A stretch of 5,053 nt of DNA from an uncultured Bacteroidia bacterium. GTDB taxonomy: Bacteria > Bacteroidota > Bacteroidia > Bacteroidales > CAJPTX01. Both the position numbers and the translations under genes were made by a program. Positions 1 through 5,042 of this stretch are shown in pieces (position 1 is the first letter of the stretch; the number at the start of each line of letters is the position of its first letter). Location of the stretch: contig CALHZE010000273.1 of the NCBI GenBank assembly GCA_938040915.1, positions 1 to 5,053 of the forward strand. The letters run 5' to 3'. The notes below the pieces were generated by a model, which saw only the letters and a program-made list of their open reading frames with translations, ran no database searches and had not been told where the DNA came from.

Positions 1-300
1 ACCGAACTTGGCTATCTCGTCGATAATCGGTAGTACTTTTTCCCCTAATGGTGTAAGGGAGTACTCCACTCTTGGAGGGACTTCGGGGTACTGTTCCTTT
101 TTAATCAGCCCTTTATTACACAGGAATTTCAATTCTTCGATAAGCATCTTCTCGCTGATACCCGGAATAGCGCGTTTAAGTTCGCCGTAACGGACTATTC
201 TTCGGTTGATTTGAAAAATGATGAGCAGTGTCCATTTCCCAGCGAAAATCTGCATCGCCCTTCGTACAGGACAGTTATTGTCTGAAATCTTTCTTTCCAT
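1..300 (-). CDS. HxlR-family winged-helix transcriptional regulator (partial; 3' end beyond the window)
   Basis: The reverse strand from the ATG at 300-298 is open for 100 codons and runs off the left edge, so the C-terminus is missing. Full HxlR proteins are about 100-130 aa, so little is lost. Family signatures are easy to read: Cys10-Pro-Val near the N-terminus, AGKWTLLIIF (20-29), the helix-turn-helix region YGELKRAIPGISEKML (38-53), then YPEVPPRVEYSLTPLG (71-86), which is the wing plus the start of the last helix. HxlR proteins are dimeric DNA-binding regulators, and several use the conserved N-terminal cysteine to sense oxidants, quinones or aldehydes. Cys10 fits that position, but redox sensing here is inference. 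The gene faces away from the NTF2-like gene at 432, the usual arrangement for a regulator and its target. No Shine-Dalgarno is visible upstream, as is common in Bacteroidota. Family confidence is high; the inducer is unknown. Confidence 0.93.
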   Translation of the reverse strand, partial: MERKISDNNCPVRRAMQIFAGKWTLLIIFQINRRIVRYGELKRAIPGISEKMLIEELKFLCNKGLIKKEQYPEVPPRVEYSLTPLGEKVLPIIDEIAKFG

Positions 301-327
301 AAGAAACTTTTTCTTGTTGATGATCAG

Positions 328-359
328 CAATTCTAACAATATCGTATGTATCATACAAA
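328..359 (-). promoter_or_regulatory. Predicted Bacteroidota-type promoter of the HxlR gene
   Basis: Read on the reverse strand, TTTG (359-356) lies 20 bases before TAGAATTG (335-328). This fits the Bacteroidota -33 TTTG and -7 TAnnTTTG pattern with one mismatch in the -7 box. The -7 box ends 27 bases before the start codon, giving a leader of about 20 bases. This is pattern matching only; no transcription start is known. Confidence 0.45.
344..356. promoter_or_regulatory. Candidate operator: 13-bp inverted repeat GTATG-TAT-CATAC
   Basis: Perfect 5-bp arms (344-348 and 352-356) flank a 3-bp centre. The palindrome lies between the -33 and -7 elements of the predicted regulator promoter, where a bound dimer would block RNA polymerase. 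HxlR-family proteins bind short inverted repeats in the promoters of themselves and of divergent targets, so this is a reasonable autoregulatory site. A weaker TAGG-N6-CCTA pair (364-367 / 374-377) overlaps the -33 of the rightward promoter and could be a second half of the control region. Assignment to this regulator is inference. Confidence 0.4.
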
Positions 360-370
360 ATAGTAGGTAC

Positions 371-401
371 TTGCCTATCGTAGTGTGAAGGTATTACTTT
401 G
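371..401 (+). promoter_or_regulatory. Predicted Bacteroidota-type promoter of the NTF2-like gene
   Basis: TTG at 371-373 is followed after 20 bases by TTACTTTG at 394-401, a one-mismatch version of the -7 consensus TAnnTTTG. The -7 box ends 30 bases before the ATG at 432, so the leader would be about 20-25 bases. The region is A+T rich. The spacing is what Bacteroidota sigma factors use, but the site is unverified. Confidence 0.5.
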
Positions 402-431
402 CAGTGATATCAACAATTAAAATACAGATTC

Positions 432-836
432 ATGGAAAGGAAAACAGGAAAAGTGAGCCAGTTCTATGCAGCTCTAGCACAGGGCGATTTTGACACCGTG
501 GGGGCATTGCTCGCCGACGACTTGGTATGGCATCAGCCAGGAAAGGGTGCATTGTCAGGTATCTACAACGGTAAGCAGAATGTCTTCGCTCATTTGGCAA
601 AGATGGCTCAATTGAGTAACGGGACATTCGCTATCGACCAAGTGGATTATCTGACGGAAAATGGAGATTTGGTTGCAGCATCTATCGGCTTTGCAGTAGC
701 TGCAAACGGATATTCGATGGAAATGAAGGGAATAGACCTTTTTCGCTTTGAGAATGATTTGATAAAGGAGGTCTGGCTCTTCTCGGAGCGAATAGATGAA
801 GAAGACAGATTTTGGACAGCTCTAGTACAAGGCTAA
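432..836 (+). CDS. NTF2-like / SnoaL-like fold small protein (134 aa)
   Basis: A complete 134-aa protein with the layout of the SnoaL/ketosteroid-isomerase-like (NTF2 fold) superfamily. An N-terminal helix FYAALAQGDFDTVGALLADD (11-30) leads into the strand with the WHQPG signature (33-37), then SGIYNGKQNVFAHLAKM (42-58). Three strands follow, including MKGIDLFRFENDLIKEVWLF (98-117). These are one-domain cone-shaped folds that bind small hydrophobic molecules; members include isomerases, hydrolases and proteins of unknown role. His34 and Asp102 are pocket candidates by position, but no reaction can be assigned. There is no signal peptide, so it is cytoplasmic. The ATG at 432 is the first in-frame start after a good -7 box; there is no Shine-Dalgarno. 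Its head-to-head pairing with an HxlR regulator suggests induction by stress or a small molecule. G+C is lower than in the genes to the right. Confidence 0.85.
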   Translation: MERKTGKVSQFYAALAQGDFDTVGALLADDLVWHQPGKGALSGIYNGKQNVFAHLAKMAQLSNGTFAIDQVDYLTENGDLVAASIGFAVAANGYSMEMKGIDLFRFENDLIKEVWLFSERIDEEDRFWTALVQG

Positions 837-856
837 TTGTCTATCAAGTCTCTGAA

Positions 857-892
857 AGCAGGCAGTAAGATAAATGTGTCTTACTGCCTGTT
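857..892 (+). terminator. Strong hairpin terminator after the NTF2-like gene
   Basis: CAGGCAGTAAGA (859-870) pairs perfectly with TCTTACTGCCTG (879-890) across an 8-base loop; G858-T891 (wobble) and A857-T892 lengthen the stem to 14 pairs. It begins 20 bases after the stop codon at 834-836. The downstream tail (TTCTCGTATT) is only partly T-rich, so it may act as a weak terminator or as a 3'-end stabiliser. Position and stem quality support the call; termination efficiency is uncertain. Confidence 0.65.
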
Positions 893-986
893 CTCGTATT
901 CGATAGCACCATCCGCCGTTGTTCTCACACATACACAAGTAAGAGCCGTATGGCTCTTCTCTCGGTAAGCCTCTTTTTTGCATCTT

Positions 987-1019
987 CACTGCAGGGGCGT
1001 CGCGCCCTAGTGCCTTTTT
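987..1019 (+). terminator. Terminator-like hairpin with T-tract, 32 bases before the ATG at 1051
   Basis: GGGCG (995-999) pairs with CGCCC (1003-1007) around a TCG loop. G994-T1008 adds a wobble pair, and after a 3-base bulge CACT (987-990) pairs with AGTG (1009-1012). The run CCTTTTT (1013-1019) follows directly. This is the classic form of a rightward intrinsic terminator, yet it lies just upstream of a rightward gene rather than after one. It could stop read-through from the left or act as an attenuator. Confidence 0.55.
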
Positions 1020-1042
1020 CGTAACTTTCGGAAGAATCAACG

Positions 1043-1047
1043 AGGAG
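1043..1047 (+). promoter_or_regulatory. Ribosome binding site of the ATPase-nuclease gene
   Basis: AGGAG lies 3 bases before the ATG at 1051, inside the purine run 1042-1050. The spacing is short, but an in-frame alternative ATG at 1069 (Met7) has no better site, and the family usually begins with a few basic residues before the (L/M)P-x-G motif. That favours 1051. Confidence 0.5.
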
Positions 1048-1050
1048 AGA

Positions 1051-2688
1051 ATGGCTACCAAACGCAAAATGCCTGTGGGCGAGCAGAGCTTTCAAAATCT
1101 GCGTAACGATGGTTGTGTCTACGTGGATAAAACCCAGTACCTCTACAATTTGGTGACCCAAGGGCGATATTATTTCCTTAGTCGTCCGCGCCGCTTTGGC
1201 AAGAGCCTGTTCCTCTCCACCCTCGAAGCCTATTTCCTTGGCAAGCAAGAGCTGTTTAAGGGGCTTTATCTAGAGCATGCCGAGCCCGAACTCGCTGCGG
1301 AGGAGGAGCGCGAGGCGTGGCAGGAGCATCCTGTGCTCAGTTTATCTTTGAACGAAGAGCGCTTTGCTAGCGAATTTGAACTTAACAATACACTGAACGT
1401 CTCATTGACCGAGTGGGAAAAACTCTATGGGGCAGTGCCTACGGAGCAGACTTATCCGAGTCGTTTCCGAGGTGTGATTCGACGTGCTTGTGAGAAAATG
1501 GGGCAGCAAGTGGTCGTCTTGATTGATGAGTATGATAAGCCCTTGCTTGATACCCTCCATCGTCCAGAGCTTCACCAGACGTGCAAAGAGATACTCCACG
1601 CCTTCTATTCTGTCTTAAAGGGAAGTAGCGAGTACCTCCGTTTTGTCTTCCTTACGGGTGTGACGCGCTTCGGTAAGGTGGGGATCTTTAGTGGTTTGAA
1701 CAACTTGGAAGATATCAGTATGAGGTCTGCTTACGCGGGGATTTGCGGTATTACCGAGGCGGAGCTCACAACGGACTTTGTACAGGAAATAGAGGCGTTG
1801 GCAGAGGAGCTCTCGCTTCCGCTCGACGAGACCCTTGCGCTATTGCGAAAACGCTACGACGGTTATCTGTTTACCCCTCGAAAGGAGTATGTTTATAACC
1901 CCTTTAGCTTATTGAATGTCTTTAAAAGTAAAGAGTTAGGAGACTATTGGTACGCAACGGGGACGCCGACCTTCCTTGTTGAGAAACTCAAACGCGAGCG
2001 GCATTATCTTCCTAGTTTTGAGAAAGGGGTGGTGGTGGCTAAAACGATCTTGGAGAACTATAGCACCGACTCACAGGATATTGTCCCCGTACTATTTCAA
2101 GCAGGGTATCTGACCATTAAAGACTACCGCCCCAAGAGCGAGACCTATCTACTCGGCTTTCCGAACGATGAGGTAAAATATAGTTTCCTGAGCAACTTAC
2201 AGCCCATCCTCGCCCCTCTCAAGTACTCCGAGATGGGGGCTGCGGTGTGGGAGTTTCAAGAAGCCATCGAAGCAGGCGACGTTGCCCAAATGATGGAGAA
2301 GATAGAGTCGCTCTTGGCGGGTGTGCCTTATGACAACATCAACGAGGTGCAGTACCGCGAACGCGATGCGCAGGTAGCCCTATACCTCATCTTTACCCTG
2401 TTGGGGAAGTTTGTCGAGACGGAGGTGCACAACAACAAGGGGCGGGCAGATATCATCGTCCACACCGACGAGGTGATTTACATCTTTGAGTTGAAGCTCT
2501 GGAGTGCAGGGACGCCCGAGGATGCCATTGCGCAAATCGAGGCACAGGGGTATGCCACTCCTTACCAAGCCTCGCATAAGAAAGTCCTTTTGATTGGTGC
2601 CTCATTTGACGAGGAGAAGCGCAATATCGGGGCGTGGGCGGTAAAGGCGGACGGGAGGAAGAGTGACGATTCGCCCTTAGGCGCTTAG
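1051..2688 (+). CDS. AAA-like ATPase fused to a PD-(D/E)XK nuclease domain (AAA-ATPase_like / PDDEXK_9 family)
   Basis: A 545-aa cytoplasmic protein of full family length. The N-terminal ATPase-like domain opens with MPVGEQSF (7-14) and the hallmark VYVDKT (23-28). A P-loop RPRRFGKS follows (45-52), where the first Walker A glycine is Arg45, as is usual for this family. Walker B is VVVLIDEYD (154-162), with Asp159-Glu160. The most conserved stretch is FLTGVTRFGKVGIFSGLNNL (200-219), then YDGY (269-272), YNPFSLLN (282-289) and YWYATGTPTFLV (299-310). The C-terminal domain carries a complete PD-(D/E)XK core: Glu456, Asp467 in GRADI, Glu480-Leu-Lys482, then the helix with Gln495 and Gln499. No stop or frameshift interrupts it. 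These genes occur in many copies in Bacteroidota genomes. No biological role is established to my knowledge; DNA processing or defence is only a guess from the nuclease core. It ends 38 bp before the transglycosylase gene and might share its transcript. Confidence 0.95.
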   Translation: MATKRKMPVGEQSFQNLRNDGCVYVDKTQYLYNLVTQGRYYFLSRPRRFGKSLFLSTLEAYFLGKQELFKGLYLEHAEPELAAEEEREAWQEHPVLSLSLNEERFASEFELNNTLNVSLTEWEKLYGAVPTEQTYPSRFRGVIRRACEKMGQQVVVLIDEYDKPLLDTLHRPELHQTCKEILHAFYSVLKGSSEYLRFVFLTGVTRFGKVGIFSGLNNLEDISMRSAYAGICGITEAELTTDFVQEIEALAEELSLPLDETLALLRKRYDGYLFTPRKEYVYNPFSLLNVFKSKELGDYWYATGTPTFLVEKLKRERHYLPSFEKGVVVAKTILENYSTDSQDIVPVLFQAGYLTIKDYRPKSETYLLGFPNDEVKYSFLSNLQPILAPLKYSEMGAAVWEFQEAIEAGDVAQMMEKIESLLAGVPYDNINEVQYRERDAQVALYLIFTLLGKFVETEVHNNKGRADIIVHTDEVIYIFELKLWSAGTPEDAIAQIEAQGYATPYQASHKKVLLIGASFDEEKRNIGAWAVKADGRKSDDSPLGA

Positions 2689-2714
2689 TACAAAAAAACT
2701 ACCTTTACTCAACG

Positions 2715-2719
2715 AAGGA
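2715..2719 (+). promoter_or_regulatory. Ribosome binding site of the lytic transglycosylase gene
   Basis: AAGGA sits 7 bases before the ATG at 2727, good spacing that supports this start. In the same 38-bp gap, TACCTTTA (2700-2707) resembles a -7 box with one mismatch, but no TTG lies about 20 bases upstream, so a separate promoter is not well supported. Confidence 0.6.
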
Positions 2720-2726
2720 ACAAAGA

Positions 2727-3650
2727 ATGCGGGTAGTACGGAATATCGCTTTTTTGCTTGGTGGCGTCCTTTTGGGGGCACTCGTCTCTGTGGTGTGGCG
2801 CGAGGGCGTACTCCACATATTGCCCAGAGCCTATAGCGAAGAGCCCCCAGTGCGCAGCGAGTATGTGGGGCAACCCTACATCCCCAGTGAGCTCTTTTTT
2901 GCCGGTGAGCGCGTCCCCCTCGAACACACGGATGTGCTCGAAGCGCTTGACCGTGAGCTTTGCGTTGCCGCCAATTGGCACAGCCAAATCCTTTTAATGC
3001 TGAAGCGCTCGACGCGCTATTTTCCCGAGCTGGAGCACCTCTTGGGGGAGGAAGGCGTCCCTGCCGATTTGAAATACCTCGCCGTGGCGGAGAGCTCGCT
3101 CAACGAGAGAGCCTATTCCCCCTCTAAGGCAGCGGGGCTTTGGCAGTTCCTTGAGGCGGTGGGTAAGGAGTATGGGCTGGTGATTAACGACGAGGTCGAC
3201 CAGCGTTATGACCTCGAACGTGCGACGCGTGCCGCTTGTGCCTACCTTAAGGCTGCTTATGCGCGTTTTGGCAGCTGGTCGATGGCGGCTGCCGCTTATA
3301 ACATGGGGCAAAACGGACTGCTCCGCACCTCCTTTGCGCAAACAGAGGATGAGTACTATAACCTCCATCTCAATATTGAGACAGGGCGCTATTTCTACCG
3401 TATCTTAGCCCTCAAGCTAGTACTGGAGTATCCCGAGCGGTATGGGTTTGCCCTTCGCCCAGAGGAGCGTTATGCGCCCATCGCCTATCGTCGTTATGAC
3501 GTGGATAGTACCCTCGACCTTCCCGCCTTTGCTAAAGCACAGGGGCTCAATTATAAGCTCTTGCGACGTGCGAACCCATGGTTGCGTACGATGCGCCTTA
3601 CCGTAAAAGGCGATGAGGGCTATCAGTTGCGTTTACCGTTAACACGTTAG
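2727..3650 (+). CDS. Membrane-anchored lytic murein transglycosylase, SLT/GH23 fold (MltD-like)
   Basis: A complete 307-aa protein. Residues 6-24 form one hydrophobic segment with no lipobox cysteine, so it is probably an inner-membrane anchor or uncleaved signal, placing the enzyme in the periplasm. The catalytic domain shows the GH23 signatures in order: GVPADLKYLAVAESSL (110-125), with catalytic acid Glu122; KAAGLWQF (134-141); VDQRYDLERAT (157-167); AAAAYNMGQN (187-196). Such enzymes cleave the MurNAc-GlcNAc bond of peptidoglycan and leave 1,6-anhydro ends. The pre-domain (about 50-105, with LDRELCVAANWHSQ) matches the Bacteroidota subtype. The C-terminus (about 262-305, with NPWL and YQLRLP) looks like a degenerate LysM-type wall-binding segment; E. 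coli MltD carries clear LysM repeats instead. It follows the nuclease gene by 38 bp and precedes an intrinsic terminator, so it may be the last gene of a two-gene transcript. A general housekeeping role in wall turnover is likely. Confidence 0.94.
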   Translation: MRVVRNIAFLLGGVLLGALVSVVWREGVLHILPRAYSEEPPVRSEYVGQPYIPSELFFAGERVPLEHTDVLEALDRELCVAANWHSQILLMLKRSTRYFPELEHLLGEEGVPADLKYLAVAESSLNERAYSPSKAAGLWQFLEAVGKEYGLVINDEVDQRYDLERATRAACAYLKAAYARFGSWSMAAAAYNMGQNGLLRTSFAQTEDEYYNLHLNIETGRYFYRILALKLVLEYPERYGFALRPEERYAPIAYRRYDVDSTLDLPAFAKAQGLNYKLLRRANPWLRTMRLTVKGDEGYQLRLPLTR

Positions 3651-3693
3651 GACGCCCCTTTCTACTTCCCTACAATGCTTTTTTTGCACGATT

Positions 3694-3712
3694 GCCCTGT
3701 GGGGCTTTTTTT
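3694..3712 (+). terminator. Intrinsic terminator after the transglycosylase gene
   Basis: GCCC (3694-3697), TGTG loop, GGGC (3702-3705), followed at once by seven T (3706-3712). The stem is short but G+C only. It lies 44 bases after the stop codon at 3648-3650, and separates this transcript from the BspA-like gene. An earlier T-run (3679-3685) has no good stem in front of it. Confidence 0.65.
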
Positions 3713-3729
3713 ATAGTCAAACAATATAC

Positions 3730-5016
3730 ATGATGAAGCAAGCTTTACGAATCTGCGTCTGGGGGACGCTCTTACTGCTCTTTGCCCTTGGGGGCGTCTG
3801 GGCACAACAACAACCCCGTCCGCTTAAACTCAAAATTCAGGCAGACGAGAGGGGGGAGGTCTGTCCATGTCTTTACGCGAACGCTCCGTATGAGATAGAG
3901 TATTACGAGGAAGGGCATGAAAGCGAGAAAAAGGTAACACTAGGATTGTATTTTGATTCTTTTCAGGTGACCCGGGACAAGATTTATTACCTCACTATCC
4001 CGCCAGAGAAGATTGTTCGGTTCGGTTCTGAAGGATATCGTTATCTGTTTGAAATACAACAGTGGGGCGATGTGAAATGGGAAACGTTTAAAGCCGCTTT
4101 TCAAGGGCATGAGCAGCTTGCTATTTCTGCGACCGACACGCCAGATCTCTCCTTAGTGCGTGATATGAGTTATGCGTTTTTCGGATGTGAAAACTTCAAT
4201 AGCCCTAATCTCTGTCAGTGGGACGTGAGCCATGTTGAGGATATGAGCTTATGCTTTTATAGATGTTACACCTTTAATCAGGATCTGAGTGCGTGGCATG
4301 TTGAGAATGTGCGAGATATGCCAAGCATGTTTAAGGAGGCTACTTCTTTTTCCCATTCTCTGGCTGCTTGGGGCGAGCGTGTGCAGCAAGTTCGGAATTG
4401 CTGGGAAATCTTTGAGGGTTCTGCTTTCAACGAGTCGCTGGGGGGCTGGAAGCTCAAAAATCTGGAACGGCTTCATATCCCCTCAAATATGAGCCATGCC
4501 AACTACGTGAAGACATTGCAGGGATGGAGCAAAATGCAAGACAACGAGCTTGCTCGAAATGTAAAGATCTATGCTTTGGGTAAGAGTTATCATGGGGCGG
4601 AAGAGGCGCGCCTGAAACTCATTGCAGAAAAGGGATGGACGTTTGAAGGAGACTATGGCGTGCTCAATCCGCCGTCGGGGACAGCGCCCTTTGTGTTGGA
4701 GTATCGGGTAGAGAAGGCTTCGCAACTGGTCGTCCCCGTATTGGGGCAAGGGCTCGCCATCTCGTGGAAGAATGTGGAAAAGCCTAGTCAGAGCGGCGGT
4801 ATCAATCATCTGAATGCTGCTCTAGTGAAAGATTTTTACCGTTTTGAGGTCACCGAAGCTGGTACTTACGAGGTGCGCATTGCACCAGCGGGGGTCTATG
4901 CGTTCCGGTGGGGGGAGTCGGGAAATAACGACGTGGCTCTTACGGTGCGCCAGTGGGGGAGTGTCGCGTGGGGCTCGGTGGTCTCTATGTTTGAAGGGTG
5001 TCTTTTCCTGATCTAG
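3730..5016 (+). CDS. Secreted BspA-type surface protein with DUF285 repeats; second module cut short
   Basis: A 428-aa ORF with a signal peptide: MMKQ, hydrophobic core about 6-23, and a likely signal peptidase I site after VWA25. Residues 29-130 form a beta-rich domain ending in QQWGDVKWETFKAAFQG (110-126). About five DUF285 repeats follow (143-268), with the pattern V-x-D-M-x-x-x-F ... FN-x-x-L-x-x-W; the clearest is VEDMSLCFYRCYTFNQDLSAW (first residues 169-188). The array closes with YHGAEEARLKLIAEKGWTFEG (287-306), a usual cap of these arrays. A second beta-rich domain (about 317-405) then reaches VRQWGSVAWGSVVSMFEGC (from 406) and stops four codons later, where its repeats should start. 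BspA-type proteins are cell-surface adhesins or host-interaction proteins in oral Bacteroidota. No lipobox, type IX C-terminal signal or other anchor is visible, consistent with a lost 3' end. A second ATG (3733) is an equal start candidate; no Shine-Dalgarno is seen. Confidence 0.83.
   Translation: MMKQALRICVWGTLLLLFALGGVWAQQQPRPLKLKIQADERGEVCPCLYANAPYEIEYYEEGHESEKKVTLGLYFDSFQVTRDKIYYLTIPPEKIVRFGSEGYRYLFEIQQWGDVKWETFKAAFQGHEQLAISATDTPDLSLVRDMSYAFFGCENFNSPNLCQWDVSHVEDMSLCFYRCYTFNQDLSAWHVENVRDMPSMFKEATSFSHSLAAWGERVQQVRNCWEIFEGSAFNESLGGWKLKNLERLHIPSNMSHANYVKTLQGWSKMQDNELARNVKIYALGKSYHGAEEARLKLIAEKGWTFEGDYGVLNPPSGTAPFVLEYRVEKASQLVVPVLGQGLAISWKNVEKPSQSGGINHLNAALVKDFYRFEVTEAGTYEVRIAPAGVYAFRWGESGNNDVALTVRQWGSVAWGSVVSMFEGCLFLI
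4156..4533 (+). repeat. Array of about five DUF285 (BspA-type) repeats, 24-27 aa each
   Basis: In protein terms the units begin at Val143, Val169, Val194, Val221 and Leu245, with lengths of 26, 25, 27, 24 and about 24 residues. The first three share V-(R/E)-D-M-x-x-x-F and a W about 20 residues on. The fourth keeps V-R-N and FNESL-x-x-W, and the fifth is degenerate (N-x-S-x-x-NY-x-x-TLQGW). At DNA level the units have diverged, with only short shared words such as GATATGAG, so slipped-strand change is unlikely here. Confidence 0.75.
4678..5013 (+). repeat. Second, incomplete copy of the BspA module
   Basis: Residues 317-428 parallel residues 29-130: a beta-rich stretch, then QWGSVAWGSVVSMFEG (409-422, preceded by R) against QWGDVKWETFKAAFQG (111-126). 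In the first copy about 15 residues and then the repeats follow; in the second the stop codon TAG (5014-5016) comes after LFLI. The similarity is between proteins and was judged by eye. Confidence 0.6.
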
Positions 5017-5034
5017 GTTGACTGATTTATGGAT

Positions 5035-5042
5035 CAAAGATA
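5035..5042 (-). promoter_or_regulatory. Perfect -7 box (TATCTTTG) on the reverse strand at the window end
   Basis: The reverse complement of 5035-5042 is TATCTTTG, an exact match to TAnnTTTG. Its -33 partner would lie beyond the right edge. If active, it would drive transcription leftwards, antisense to the end of the BspA-like ORF. An 8-base motif with two free positions occurs by chance fairly often, so this is weak. Confidence 0.2.

Larger units (their letters stand above)
893..1050 (+). other. Structured leader / intergenic region before the ATPase-nuclease gene
   Basis: No gene of credible length or composition lies here. The stretch holds a 7-bp hairpin AAGAGCC-GTAT-GGCTCTT (941-958). 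The 3' arm of this hairpin could instead pair its GGCT (952-955) with AGCC (968-971), just ahead of a T-run (974-979). A second, stronger terminator-like hairpin follows (987-1019). TAACTTTC at 1022-1029 resembles a -7 box with one mismatch, but no TTG sits at the right distance upstream. The layout would suit an attenuated leader or an insulating terminator. Both readings are inference. Confidence 0.4.

Noticed and set aside
8..190. Rightward 60-codon open frame at the left edge.
   Set aside because: It lies antisense within the clear HxlR coding sequence and has no protein-family features.
289..443. The divergent genes both begin with MERK, giving an inverted match between CTTTCTTTCCAT (289-300) and ATGGAAAGGAAA (432-443).
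   Set aside because: The match is short, purine-rich and confined to start-codon regions; a chance similarity is more likely than a functional repeat.
822..1248. Two leftward open frames (81 and 107 codons) covering the spacer and the start of the ATPase-nuclease gene.
   Set aside because: They overlap each other, the hairpins and strong coding sequence on the other strand; their compositions look like translated antisense, with no recognisable motif.
2675..2686. CGCC-CTTA-GGCG hairpin at the end of the ATPase-nuclease gene as a terminator.
   Set aside because: The four-pair stem lies within coding sequence, and is followed by an A-run, not a T-run on the coding strand.
2994..3368. Leftward 124-codon open frame inside the transglycosylase gene.
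   Set aside because: The overlapping sense protein has intact catalytic motifs throughout; this is an antisense shadow in a G+C-rich region.
3730..3810. Possible lipoprotein signal at Cys9 of the BspA-like protein.
   Set aside because: Cys9 lies before the hydrophobic core, not after it; the VWA-Q site fits signal peptidase I instead.
5001..5021. A shifted frame reads SFPDLG after the BspA stop region, recalling the PDLS that precedes the repeats in the first module.
   Set aside because: It would need a deletion of about nine residues plus a frameshift, and it meets TGA at 5019-5021 at once; four matching residues are too few.
5009..5034. GATC words on both sides of a 17-18-base segment at the window end, considered as a target duplication or element edge.
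   Set aside because: Four-base palindromic words are too common to support a mobile-element boundary without flanking sequence.
4483..5037. Leftward open frames of 108 and 71 codons opposite the BspA-like gene.
   Set aside because: They are antisense to well-matched protein domains, have no family signature and no upstream signals apart from the lone -7 box.
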